DNA of 27,578 bases from JAJBWD01 sp041670885 (GTDB taxonomy: Bacteria > Bacillota > Clostridia > Clostridiales > Clostridiaceae), in the NCBI GenBank assembly GCA_041670885.1, contig JBAXYJ010000007.1, forward strand, positions 1 through 27,578, written 5' to 3'. A program made the translations under genes and the position numbers. Below are positions 15,015 to 22,380 of the stretch, in pieces. The notes beneath the pieces were generated by a model. It saw only the letters and a list, made by a program, of their open reading frames with translations. It searched no databases and was not told the origin of the DNA. How positions within the stretch are numbered: position 1 is the first letter of the stretch; each line of letters starts with the position of its first letter.

Positions 15015-16002
15015 CATGGCTTAATGGATTTAAATTTACTGCTTCTCTTAATTTTTCTGAATCTACATGGGTATATATCTGAGTGGTAGATACATTTTCA
15101 TGACCTAGAATCTGCTGCAGGCTTCTTATATCCACGTTCCCATATTTGTACATAAGCGTGGCTGCAGTATGTCTAAGCTTGTGAGGGGACATTTTTTCGT
15201 TTTCTATTCCTGCTTTACTTATCCACTTCTTAACAATAAGTTCTACAGTCCTTTTATTTATTCTTTTCATATTTCTTGATATAAAAAGGGCATCCTTGTC
15301 TTCCTTAATTTTATCTTTAAATTCATTAAATTCATTTCTAATAATAAGATAATCATTTATAGAATTTATTGAGGCTGGGTTTAAGTAAATTGTCCTTTCT
15401 TTATTTCCTTTGCCAACTACTGTCAGAATATCTCCTTTAATCTTTGGTATATCAATTGATACAAGTTCGCTGAGTCTTAAGCCGCAGTTTAAAAACAATG
15501 TTATGATGCAGTAATCTCTTTCCTTATTATCTCCGTCTATGGAGCTAAGCAGGTTCTTACTTTCCTTTAGAGTCAGGTAAATAGGATTTCTTTTCTCTAA
15601 TTTTGGAGTCTCTAAGTCCTGAGCCGGATTTTCTTTTAATATTTTTTCTTTTGTATGGAGATATTTGAAAAAAGATCTGATAGCTGCAATTTTTCTTGCT
15701 CTGGCATAGCTTTTATTATCCCTGTAATTTTCAACAAAGGAAATAAAGGCATATATGTCCGGCAGAGTAATTGAATTTAAAAAATCCTTGTCTATATCGT
15801 TTATTTTTATTTCGTTAAATTCTGTTTTTTTATCAGTATATCCTTTATACATTTTTAAAAATCTGAAAAACATTGTAAGATCAATTTTATAGCCGGCTAT
15901 AGTGTTAACTGATTTTCCTCTTATGGTATCTAAATAATTAAGGAAATTACTTAAAGAAGCTGGCAGGGCTTGATCATATAATGAATTTAAATCATATTTC
16001 AT
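15001..16002 (-). CDS. XerC/XerD-type tyrosine recombinase
   Basis: Site-specific recombinase of the phage-integrase family, 333 residues from ATG 16002 (GGAGGATAAT RBS directly upstream). N-terminal SAM-like DNA-binding domain at about 12-135, catalytic domain after it. Catalytic residues: Arg176 (NCGLRLSELV), Lys198 (VGKGNKER), His274 and Arg277 (HKLRHTAATLM), His301 (LGHENVS) and nucleophile Tyr310 (QIYTH). All are intact. A longer open frame to 16089 runs through a palindromic leader and is not coding. Alone next to lexA with no integrase-type neighbours, so a chromosomal Xer-type role (dimer resolution) is likeliest; no att or dif site is obvious. XerC and XerD cannot be told apart safely. 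Confidence 0.9.
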   Translation of the reverse strand: MKYDLNSLYDQALPASLSNFLNYLDTIRGKSVNTIAGYKIDLTMFFRFLKMYKGYTDKKTEFNEIKINDIDKDFLNSITLPDIYAFISFVENYRDNKSYARARKIAAIRSFFKYLHTKEKILKENPAQDLETPKLEKRNPIYLTLKESKNLLSSIDGDNKERDYCIITLFLNCGLRLSELVSIDIPKIKGDILTVVGKGNKERTIYLNPASINSINDYLIIRNEFNEFKDKIKEDKDALFISRNMKRINKRTVELIVKKWISKAGIENEKMSPHKLRHTAATLMYKYGNVDIRSLQQILGHENVSTTQIYTHVDSEKLREAVNLNPLSHEKKK

Positions 16003-16039
16003 ATTATCCTCCGTTTTTTTATTGAATTTTATAGTCAAC

Positions 16040-16075
16040 TTCGCTAAATAAACATTTAGCGAATATATAATTCGC
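16040..16075. repeat. palindrome plus third half-site in the recombinase leader
   Basis: TTCGCTAAAT (16040-16049) and its exact complement ATTTAGCGAA (16054-16063) are separated by AAAC. A third ATTCGC at 16070-16075 forms a second, 6-bp inverted pair with GCGAAT (16059-16064). It lies 38-73 bases upstream of the recombinase start and overlaps its tentative -10. Confidence 0.75.
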
Positions 16076-16089
16076 CAAAGAGGGGGCAA
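16062..16089 (-). promoter_or_regulatory. tentative promoter of the recombinase gene
   Basis: Minus strand TTGCCC (16089-16084), 16-base spacer (17 if TTTGCC), TATATT (16067-16062). Transcription would start inside the palindrome, giving a leader of about 50 bases. Confidence 0.35.
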
Positions 16090-16157
16090 AATCCTTCTTT
16101 TTTATGAAAATTATTAATAATATTTTTAAAATGTATAAAAATAAATAAAAAATACTA

Positions 16158-16170
16158 TTTTGTCGAATAA
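16158..16170. promoter_or_regulatory. Spo0A-box match
   Basis: TTTTGTCGAATAA contains the perfect 0A-box core TGTCGAA, in the 367-base gap upstream of the recombinase and about 70 bases upstream of its tentative -35. A seven-base match can occur by chance, but CG-containing words are rare in this AT-rich DNA. Confidence 0.35.
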
Positions 16171-16295
16171 TTTATTAGCTAGAATGCATAATTATACCTT
16201 AAAATGTAAATCACATTTTGGTATTAAATTGTGACTGTTAAGGAATTTCCCTACTGTAAACAGCTTATTAACATTATGTGGAAAACTAATTTATA

Positions 16296-16334
16296 CAAAA
16301 AAATAGAATATAGAATTTATCCTTCTATATTCTC
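16296..16334 (-). terminator. rho-independent terminator of purB
   Basis: Minus strand stem GAATATAGAA/TTCTATATTC (10 bp, loop of 7) followed by TATTTTTTT, about 35 bases after the purB stop. Confidence 0.8.
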
Positions 16335-16369
16335 TATTGTTTACTTATTCTATTTTCTAAATTTTTAAA

Positions 16370-17800
16370 TTAAACGGTTATAACCGTGTCAATTCCTAAA
16401 AGATCTTTGTTTTCCTGAAGAATAGGATCAACTATGTCACTTATAAATTCAGTTACCTGAGAAGCTGCCCTTCCTGTAAACTTTTCCGGATTTATAGCCT
16501 CTTTAATTTCATCTTCAGATAAACTGAAAGCATTATCACTTATAATTCTTGAAATAAGGTCATTATCTAGTCCCTCTTCTTTTATTCTTTTTCCGGCTTC
16601 CATAGAATGAATTCTTATTCGTTCATGAAGCAGCTGTCTATCCCCTCCCTTTTTAACGCTTTCCATTAAAATATTTTCTGTGGCCATAAAAGGAAGTTCT
16701 TTTTCTACATGAGACTTAATTACTTTTTCATATACAACAAGATTTGATGCTATATTTGTGTAAAGGCTGAGTACTCCATCTAATGCTAAGAATCCTTCAG
16801 ATACGGATATTCTTTTGTTGGCTGAATCATCTAAAGTTCTTTCAAACCACTGCGTAGAAGCTGTAATTGCCGGGTTTAGAGAATCTATTATTATATATCT
16901 AGCTAGTGCACTGATTCTCTCAGATCTCATAGGATTTCTTTTATATGCCATAGCAGATGATCCAACCTGGCTTTTCTCAAAGGGTTCCTCAATTTCCTTC
17001 ATATTTTGAAGAAGTCTTATATCACCGCTGAATTTGTAAGCACTTTGTGCAATCAGGGATAAAACATTTAGTATAACTGAGTCCAGCTTTCGGGGGTATG
17101 TCTGTCCGGTTACATAATAATTCTTATGGAACCCCATTTTCTCTGAAACCATTTTATCAAGAGTTTTAACCTTTTCTTCATCACCTTCAAAAAGTTCCAT
17201 AAAGCTGGCCTGAGTTCCTGTGGTTCCCTTTACTCCTCTGAATCTTATGGTGCTTATAACAAAGTCAAGCTGTTCCAGGTCTAAAATTAAATCCTGAAGC
17301 CAAAGTGAAGCTCTTTTTCCAACTGTTGTAAGCTGAGCCGGCTGGAAATGAGTAAATCCCAGGCAGGGAAGATCCTTATACTTAATAGAAAAATTTCTAA
17401 CAGCATCAATAGCACTTAGAAGTCTTTTCCTGATTAAAAGCATAGCTTCCCTCATGATTATTATGTCAGTGTTGTCTCCTACATAGCAGGAGGTGGCTCC
17501 CAGATGAATTATGCCTTTTGCTTTAGGACACTGAATCCCATAAGCATAAACGTGGCTCATCACATCATGACGGATTTCCTTTTCTTTTTTTTCAGCTGCT
17601 TCGTAATTTATATTATCTTGATTTGCTTTTAGCTCATTTACCTGATCCTCTGTTATATTTAATCCTAAATTCATTTCACATTCTGCTAAAGCAACCCATA
17701 ATTTTCTCCAGGTTTTAAACTTTTTATCTTCTGAAAATAAATAAGACATTTCTTTTGAAGAATATCTTTTAGTAAATGGTGTATCGTATGTATTTTTCAT
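16370..17800 (-). CDS. purB: adenylosuccinate lyase
   Basis: Cleaves SAICAR to AICAR and adenylosuccinate to AMP in purine synthesis, eliminating fumarate. 476 residues, longer than the roughly 430 of B. subtilis PurB and like the larger clostridial/eukaryotic type. The fumarase-superfamily signature is SSAMAYKRNP at 281-290. Candidate catalytic His78 (IRHDVMSH) and His151 (THFQPAQ) are present, as is GATSCYVGDN. ATG follows ACGGAGGAAAAT. Monocistronic here, away from other pur genes, with its own promoter, a PurBox-like site and a terminator. Confidence 0.96.
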   Translation of the reverse strand: MKNTYDTPFTKRYSSKEMSYLFSEDKKFKTWRKLWVALAECEMNLGLNITEDQVNELKANQDNINYEAAEKKEKEIRHDVMSHVYAYGIQCPKAKGIIHLGATSCYVGDNTDIIIMREAMLLIRKRLLSAIDAVRNFSIKYKDLPCLGFTHFQPAQLTTVGKRASLWLQDLILDLEQLDFVISTIRFRGVKGTTGTQASFMELFEGDEEKVKTLDKMVSEKMGFHKNYYVTGQTYPRKLDSVILNVLSLIAQSAYKFSGDIRLLQNMKEIEEPFEKSQVGSSAMAYKRNPMRSERISALARYIIIDSLNPAITASTQWFERTLDDSANKRISVSEGFLALDGVLSLYTNIASNLVVYEKVIKSHVEKELPFMATENILMESVKKGGDRQLLHERIRIHSMEAGKRIKEEGLDNDLISRIISDNAFSLSEDEIKEAINPEKFTGRAASQVTEFISDIVDPILQENKDLLGIDTVITV

Positions 17801-17844
17801 ATTTTCCTCCGTACAATAAAGCTTAATATATTTTATTCATTCAT

Positions 17845-17853
17845 ATTATATCA
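17845..17853 (-). promoter_or_regulatory. extended -10 promoter of purB
   Basis: TGATATAAT on the minus strand (17853-17845) is a perfect extended -10. No strong -35 is present (TGTTTA at 18 bases). Confidence 0.5.
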
Positions 17854-17874
17854 TAAAATATAAAATAATAAACA

Positions 17875-17904
17875 TATATTGTTCGTAAATAAGTAAACAA
17901 TATA
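17875..17904. promoter_or_regulatory. PurBox-like inverted repeat upstream of purB
   Basis: Nine-bp arms TATATTGTT (17875-17883) and AACAATATA (17896-17904). On the minus strand ATTTACGAACAAT (17890-17878) matches the Gram-positive PurBox AWWWCCGAACWWT at 12 of 13 positions; the opposite arm (17889-17901) matches at 10 of 13. The position, just upstream of the purB -10, suits a PurR operator. Confidence 0.4.
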
Positions 17905-18020
17905 CAATTTTATATGAGTACCAATTATAATTTTCCCCTTTAAATATATTATCATTCAATAGTAATAAAATATTCAATATATTAATATAATTAATTAGAA
18001 TTAAAGTTTGGGAGTGCAAT

Positions 18021-18248
18021 ATGTATAAATTTAATTTATTAGACAAGATAGCTTTTATATTATTAATTATTGGCGGGATTAATTGGGGTATATTAGGGCT
18101 TACTAATTTTAATCTTATTGGTTTTATATTCGGATGCGGCGCTGTTGCCAGAATTGTATATATTTTAGTAGGAGCTTCCGCACTGCTGATGCTTGCATTT
18201 GTAATTAGAAGCAGCAAAGGACTTATACACAAAGAAAAAAGGCTCTAA
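18021..18248 (+). CDS. DUF378-family small membrane protein (YuzA-like)
   Basis: A 75-residue protein with two hydrophobic helices (about 8-30 and 43-63) and the DUF378 hallmarks INWGILGL, then NF, then ARIVYILVG. Function of the family is unknown; the inner membrane is the likely location. ATG follows GGGAG by 6 bases, and TATAAT at 17986-17991 may be its -10. Sits alone on the plus strand between purB and the HPr gene, divergent from purB and convergent with HPr. Confidence 0.85.
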   Translation: MYKFNLLDKIAFILLIIGGINWGILGLTNFNLIGFIFGCGAVARIVYILVGASALLMLAFVIRSSKGLIHKEKRL

Positions 18249-18257
18249 GAGCCTTTT
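18237..18257. terminator. bidirectional terminator between the DUF378 gene and HPr
   Basis: AAAAGGCTC/GAGCCTTTT, nine-bp stem whose three-base loop is the DUF378 stop codon TAA; the last T bases overlap the HPr stop. Confidence 0.8.
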
Positions 18258-18516
18258 ATTCATTTAATGATTCAATTAATTTTAATATTTCTTCTAAAGC
18301 ATACTTCTCATCAACACCGCTGGTGGTTATATTAACAACAGACCCGCTTTTAACGCCTAATGATAATACGCCAATCAGGCTTTTAGCATTAGCATTTTTG
18401 CCATCAATCTCTATCAAAACATCTGATTTAAATGAAGATGCTTTTTTAACTAATAATGTGGCTGGTCTGGCATGAAGTCCGGTTGAACCTTTTACTGTTA
18501 CATCTCTCGATACCAT
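18256..18516 (-). CDS. ptsH: phosphocarrier protein HPr
   Basis: Small phosphocarrier passing phosphate from Enzyme I to the PTS EIIA domains. 86 residues. His15 lies in GLHARPAT and the regulatory Ser46 in AKSLIGVLSLG, so it can be phosphorylated by both Enzyme I and HPr kinase and act as CcpA corepressor; His15 rules out a Crh paralogue. Its ATG overlaps the stop of the upstream EIIA gene (TAATG), and the RBS GAGGGGGAG is inside that gene. Enzyme I (ptsI) is not adjacent. Confidence 0.96.
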   Translation of the reverse strand: MVSRDVTVKGSTGLHARPATLLVKKASSFKSDVLIEIDGKNANAKSLIGVLSLGVKSGSVVNITTSGVDEKYALEEILKLIESLNE

Positions 18517-18989
18517 TATTTCTCCCCCTCATCGTTTATATTTATTTTCATAAATTCATCATTAATAGACTGGGCTCTATAGTTTACTGTTATATCTTTA
18601 ATAAGCTTTGAATTAGTAATAACTACAGGTGTCTCAACAGGAGAATTTTGTGAAACGTATTCAAAATCAAAACTTAATATTTTATCTCCCCTTTTAACTA
18701 AATCTCCCTGACTGACAAATAAAGTAAAACCCTTTCCCAGAAGTCTGGCAGTATCTAAACCAATATGAATAAGAATTTGAATGCCGTCCTTTGTCTTAAT
18801 ACCCAGAGCATGTTTTGTTTCATAAATCAGATTAATCTCACCATCTGCAGGGGAATAAACAGTATTATCACTTGGGATAATAGCAGCACCATCGCCCATA
18901 AGTTTTTTGTTGAATAAATAATCATTTAGTTCGATTAATCCTATAACCTTTCCGCTTATAGGCATTCCAAGACTAATTTCTTTATTCAT
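18516..18989 (-). CDS. free-standing PTS EIIA, glucose/N-acetylglucosamine type
   Basis: Accepts phosphate from HPr and hands it to a sugar-specific EIIB, here encoded elsewhere. 157 residues with the single-domain beta-fold of the EIIA-Glc family (Crr-like). Phospho-acceptor His75 is in ILIHIGLDT and the partner His60 in ETKHALGI, matching the two-histidine site. ATG 18989 follows GAGGTGG. It is 13 bases downstream of an aspartate-type aminotransferase and overlaps HPr by one base, so the three form an operon. It could serve an EIICB lacking its own A domain or act mainly in signalling. Confidence 0.93.
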   Translation of the reverse strand: MNKEISLGMPISGKVIGLIELNDYLFNKKLMGDGAAIIPSDNTVYSPADGEINLIYETKHALGIKTKDGIQILIHIGLDTARLLGKGFTLFVSQGDLVKRGDKILSFDFEYVSQNSPVETPVVITNSKLIKDITVNYRAQSINDEFMKININDEGEK

Positions 18990-19002
18990 ATAACCACCTC
19001 AA

Positions 19003-20199
19003 TTATAATAATAACATATTTAAGAGTTCTTCTATCCTGTCTAAACCATTTATTATATTTTCCATAGATGTAGCATAGGATAATCTTAGATAATTATTTA
19101 CTCCAAAGGCTTCACCGGGGACTACTGCAACATTTTTTCTGTCTAATAACAGCTTAGAAAACTCAAATGCTGAACTTATATGGAATTCTTCATATTTTTT
19201 CCCGATTATTTCTTTTACATTCATCATTATATAGAAAGCTCCTGCAGGATTTTTACATGAGATTCCTGAAATTTTGTTAATTCTGTCTACCATATAGTCT
19301 CTTCTTTTTTTAAATTCATCTCTCATCACATAAACCATATCCTGATTTCCTGTTATAGCTTCTAATGATGCCCACTGAGCTATGGTATTTGGGTTTGATG
19401 TGAAATGACTCTGCAGACTTCCCATAAGCTTTGCTATCTCAGCAGAGGATGCGGTGTAACCTATTCTCCATCCGGTCATGGAATAGGATTTTGATACTCC
19501 ATTTATAACAATGGTTCTGCTGTAAGCATCTTCTGATAAGGAAGCTATTGATATATGTTTTTCATCTCCATAAATAAGCTTTTCATATATTTCATCAGAA
19601 ATAATAAAAAGGTCATATTTCTTTGCAAGCTTTGCAATATCTTTTAGTTCATCAAGGTTATAAACTGAACCTGTTGGATTATTAGGTGAATTAATAAGTA
19701 TAGCTTTTGTTTTATCAGTAATATATTTTTCAAATTCTTTCGCTGGGACTTTAAAAGAATTTTCTTCAGTTGAAGGGATAAAAACTGGAATTCCATCGGC
19801 TAATTTAACAAGTTCAGGGTAAGTCACCCAGTAAGGAGAAGACATTAATACTTCATCTGAAGGATTTAGTATAGAAAGAAAAGTGTTTGCTATAGACTGC
19901 TTAGCACCATTTGAAATTACTACTTGGTTTTCGTTATACTTTATATTATTATCTTTATATAATTTATCACATACAGCTTTTTTAAGTTCTGAAATTCCAG
20001 ATGCAGCAGTGTACTTTGTATATCCTTTTTTCATAGCTGAAATAGCAGCCTCTTGAATATTTTCCGGTGTATTAAAATCCGGTTCACCGGCTCCAAAACT
20101 TATAACCTTTACTCCTTCTTTCTTTAACTTATTTGCTTTAGCAGTAATTTCTAAAGTTAGAGAAGGAGCAATGTTACTTATTTTTTTAGATAATATCAT
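19003..20199 (-). CDS. aspartate-type aminotransferase (class Ib)
   Basis: Transaminase of the aspartate aminotransferase Ib subgroup, expected to interconvert aspartate and 2-oxoglutarate with oxaloacetate and glutamate. 398 residues. Landmarks: SFGAGEPDFNTP (34-45), SPNNPTG (171-177), Asp202 and Tyr205 in SDEIYEKL, Schiff-base Lys237 in NGVSKSYSMTGWRIGY, and Arg245. ATG follows GGAGGT by 8 bases. First gene of a three-gene unit with EIIA and HPr, 13 bases apart. More AspC-like than the two other aminotransferases in the window; prephenate or aromatic activity is possible in this subgroup. Confidence 0.92.
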   Translation of the reverse strand: MILSKKISNIAPSLTLEITAKANKLKKEGVKVISFGAGEPDFNTPENIQEAAISAMKKGYTKYTAASGISELKKAVCDKLYKDNNIKYNENQVVISNGAKQSIANTFLSILNPSDEVLMSSPYWVTYPELVKLADGIPVFIPSTEENSFKVPAKEFEKYITDKTKAILINSPNNPTGSVYNLDELKDIAKLAKKYDLFIISDEIYEKLIYGDEKHISIASLSEDAYSRTIVINGVSKSYSMTGWRIGYTASSAEIAKLMGSLQSHFTSNPNTIAQWASLEAITGNQDMVYVMRDEFKKRRDYMVDRINKISGISCKNPAGAFYIMMNVKEIIGKKYEEFHISSAFEFSKLLLDRKNVAVVPGEAFGVNNYLRLSYATSMENIINGLDRIEELLNMLLL

Positions 20200-20290
20200 T
20201 ATAAGACCTCCAGTTATAAATATTATTCTTATACTATCATTAAATATTAAATAAGTAAATCAAAATGACAAATTAATAATAATCTGCTGC

Positions 20291-20315
20291 AAAGAAACAG
20301 AGCCTGTAAGGCTCT
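20291..20315 (-). terminator. terminator of spoVS
   Basis: Minus strand stem AGAGCCT/AGGCTCT with a three-base loop, then GTTTCTTT. It begins at the last base of the spoVS stop codon. The U-run is interrupted. Confidence 0.65.
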
Positions 20316-20575
20316 TATCTTGGACCTATTATTAATTTTATTGCAGTTCTTTCTTCGCCGTCAATATTAATATCAGTAAAGGCTGGTACACATACAAGAT
20401 CAATACCGCTTGGAGCTACAAAGCCTCTTGCTATAGCTATTGCTTTTACGGCCTGATTTATTGCACCTGCACCGATTGCCTGAATCTCAGCTGAACCTCT
20501 TTCTCTTATAACTCCTGCTAAAGCTCCTGCTACAGAATTAGGACTGGATTTTGCTGATACTTTTAATACCTCCAT
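20315..20575 (-). CDS. spoVS: stage V sporulation protein S
   Basis: 86-residue Alba-like protein, highly conserved in spore formers and needed for proper late sporulation in B. subtilis. MEVLKVSAKSSPNSVAGALAG and GAGAINQAVKAIAIARG are near-invariant family stretches, and the protein ends at IIGPR as expected. Start is ATG 20575 with GGGGAGGT seven bases upstream; a longer frame to 20602 runs through that RBS. Located after rny as in many Firmicutes (ymdB, which sits between them in Bacillus, is absent). A sigma-H-like promoter precedes it. Confidence 0.97.
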   Translation of the reverse strand: MEVLKVSAKSSPNSVAGALAGVIRERGSAEIQAIGAGAINQAVKAIAIARGFVAPSGIDLVCVPAFTDINIDGEERTAIKLIIGPR

Positions 20576-20620
20576 TATTATAACCTCCCCATAGATATGC
20601 AATAAACGTTTACTTATAAT

Positions 20621-20647
20621 ATTCTACATAATAATAGAAAATCCTCT
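20621..20647 (-). promoter_or_regulatory. sigma-H-like promoter of spoVS
   Basis: Minus strand AGAGGATTT (20647-20639), 11 bases, GTAGAAT (20627-20621). This fits the sigma-H consensus as I recall it, RnAGGAwWW-N11/12-RnnGAAT, at every defined position. Transcription would start near 20613. Known biology: B. subtilis spoVS is sigma-H dependent. The -35 lies in the 3' arm of the rny terminator. Confidence 0.6.
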
Positions 20648-20690
20648 TATTATAGTAAATTTTCTAAAATTTACTATAATTAAGAGGATT
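20640..20690 (-). terminator. long-stem terminator of rny
   Basis: Arms 20666-20690 and 20640-20663 pair over 24 bp with one bulged base and a loop of two (four in practice), followed on the minus strand by TTTCTATT. It starts seven bases after the rny stop. AT-rich apart from a GC-containing base (ATCCTCTT/AAGAGGAT). Confidence 0.8.
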
Positions 20691-20696
20691 TATTTT

Positions 20697-22244
20697 CTAT
20701 TTTGCATATTCTATTGATCTGGTTTCTCTTATAACATTTATTTTAATCTGGCCCGGATACTCTAACTCGCTTTCAATTCTTTTAGCCATGTTTCTGGCAA
20801 GCTCCAGTGCTCCCAAGTCGTCAATTTGATCTGGTTTAACTAAAATTCTTACTTCTCTACCTGCTTGAATAGCATATGACTTTTCAACGCCTTCATAAGA
20901 GTTTGCAATTTCTTCAAGTTTTTCAAGCCTCCTAATATATGCTTCTAATGTTTCTCTTCTTGCTCCGGGTCTTGCTGCGGATATAGCATCTGCAGCCTGA
21001 ACTAGTACTGCTTCTATTGATTGTGATTCTACATCACCATGATGAGCGGCAATAGCATTAACAATTTTTGGGGTCTCATGATGTTTTTTAGCAATATCTG
21101 CACCTATTATAGCATGTGGACCCTCAATTTCATGATCTACAGCTTTTCCTATATCATGGAGAAGTCCTGCTCTTTTAGCAAGAGTAGGATCAAGTCCAAG
21201 TTCTGAAGCCATAAGCCCTGCTAAATAAGAAACCTCAATTGAATGCTTTAAAACATTTTGACCATAACTTGTTCTGTATTTTAATCTTCCCAGTAATCTT
21301 ATAAGCTCAGAATGAAGCCCATGTACACCTGTTTCAAATGTAGCCTGTTCTCCTTCTTCTCTAATGTCATTTTCTACTTCTTTTGTAGCTTTTTCAACCA
21401 TCTCTTCAATTCTTGCCGGGTGTATTCTGCCGTCAACAATTAATTTTTCCAGAGCTATTCTGGCAACTTCACGCCTTATAGGATCAAAGCCGGACAAAAT
21501 AACTGCCTCTGGAGTATCATCAATAATTAAATCGATTCCGGTTAAAGTTTCCAATGTCCTTATATTACGCCCTTCTCTGCCTATAATTCTGCCCTTCATT
21601 TCGTCATTTGGCAGATTAACAACGTATACAGTAGTTTCAGCTACATAATCTGCTGCACATCTTTGAATTGCACAAGTTATAATTTCCTTTGCCTTTTTAT
21701 CTGCTTCTTCTTTGGCTCTGGTTTCAATTTCTTTCACCATTTTTGCTGCATCATGCTGGACTTCTTTTCTAATTTCATCCAATAAAAGTTCTTTTGCCTG
21801 CTCTTCATTAAGACCAGAAATTCTCTCAAGTTCTACTCTTTCTTTTTCATAGAGTTGATTTATATTTTCTTCTTGATCCTGAAGACTCTGCTGTTTTTTG
21901 TTTAAATTTTCATCTCTTTTTTCTAATAAATCACTCTTTTTATCCAGTGTTTCTTCTTTTTGAATTAATCTTCTTTCCAGTCTTTGGACTTCATTTCTTC
22001 TCTCTCTAATTTCTTTTTCTAAATCATTTCTTAATTTGTGAGCTTCTTCCTTTGCCTCTAAGATAGTTTCTTTTTTCTCAGTTTCTGCCTCTTTTAAAGC
22101 ATCAGAAATAATTCTCTTTGATTCTTCGTCAGCTTTACCAATTTTTGATTCTGCGATTCTCTTTTTAAGATAAAAATAAATTACTAATCCTAAAGATATA
22201 ACAATGGCAAAACTTACAATAAGTATAATTTGATTTTTACTCAA
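20697..22244 (-). CDS. rny: ribonuclease Y
   Basis: Membrane-anchored endoribonuclease that starts mRNA decay in Firmicutes. 515 residues, usual length. N-terminal TM helix at about 5-26, long charged coiled coil at about 30-190, KH domain with GRIIGREGRN (218-227), and HD domain with His334 and the His363-Asp364 pair in LLHDIGKA. The start is TTG 22244, six bases after GGAGGT, which puts the TM helix right at the N-terminus as in the family. Between recA and spoVS, with its own promoter and a long terminator. Confidence 0.98.
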   Translation of the reverse strand: MSKNQIILIVSFAIVISLGLVIYFYLKKRIAESKIGKADEESKRIISDALKEAETEKKETILEAKEEAHKLRNDLEKEIRERRNEVQRLERRLIQKEETLDKKSDLLEKRDENLNKKQQSLQDQEENINQLYEKERVELERISGLNEEQAKELLLDEIRKEVQHDAAKMVKEIETRAKEEADKKAKEIITCAIQRCAADYVAETTVYVVNLPNDEMKGRIIGREGRNIRTLETLTGIDLIIDDTPEAVILSGFDPIRREVARIALEKLIVDGRIHPARIEEMVEKATKEVENDIREEGEQATFETGVHGLHSELIRLLGRLKYRTSYGQNVLKHSIEVSYLAGLMASELGLDPTLAKRAGLLHDIGKAVDHEIEGPHAIIGADIAKKHHETPKIVNAIAAHHGDVESQSIEAVLVQAADAISAARPGARRETLEAYIRRLEKLEEIANSYEGVEKSYAIQAGREVRILVKPDQIDDLGALELARNMAKRIESELEYPGQIKINVIRETRSIEYAK

Positions 22245-22344
22245 GTTAACACCTCCTTGCTATTTAATTGCTATATAAATTTAGCACAGAAGATGTCATA
22301 TATATTCAAAGGTATTAGAACATGTTAAACCAGTATTTGTCTAT

Positions 22345-22373
22345 ATCATATATTAAATTTGGTATTATGTCAA
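22345..22373 (-). promoter_or_regulatory. sigma-A promoter of rny
   Basis: Minus strand consensus -35 TTGACA (22373-22368), 17-base spacer, -10 TATGAT (22350-22345). Predicted leader of about 93 bases before the TTG start, with no clear structure. Confidence 0.75.
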
Positions 22374-22380
22374 GAAATAC

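Larger units (their letters stand above)
16003..16369. other. recombinase-purB intergenic region
   Basis: A 367-base AT-rich stretch with no convincing ORF. From left to right it holds the recombinase RBS, a 10-bp palindrome with a third half-site (16040-16075), a tentative recombinase promoter (16062-16089), a perfect Spo0A-box core (16161-16167), an imperfect hairpin (16194-16224, arms ATACC-TT-AAAATGT and ACATTTTGGTAT) and the purB terminator (16296-16334). A small RNA cannot be excluded. Confidence 0.6.

Noticed and set aside
16027..16039. TTGACT followed directly by TATAAA upstream of the recombinase
   Set aside because: The hexamers are adjacent with no spacer, so they cannot form a promoter.
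16003..16089. N-terminal extension of the recombinase to 16089
   Set aside because: Passes through a palindrome and the RBS; the strong GGAGG at ATG 16002 and family alignment fix the shorter start.
16277..16285. DnaA-box-like TGTGGAAAA
   Set aside because: One mismatch to the consensus, single copy, no clustered boxes or DnaA gene nearby; not evidence for an origin.
17846..18232. 128-codon minus-strand ORF across the DUF378 gene and purB promoter
   Set aside because: Runs antisense to a recognisable DUF378 gene and through promoter sequence; composition is Ile/Asn/Leu-rich noise.
21364..21648. 94-codon plus-strand ORF inside rny
   Set aside because: Antisense of the KH-domain region, no RBS or family resemblance.
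22314..22330. GAACATGTT in the rny leader as a LexA box
   Set aside because: The half-sites are only two bases apart and not GAAC-N4-GTTC; geometry is wrong.
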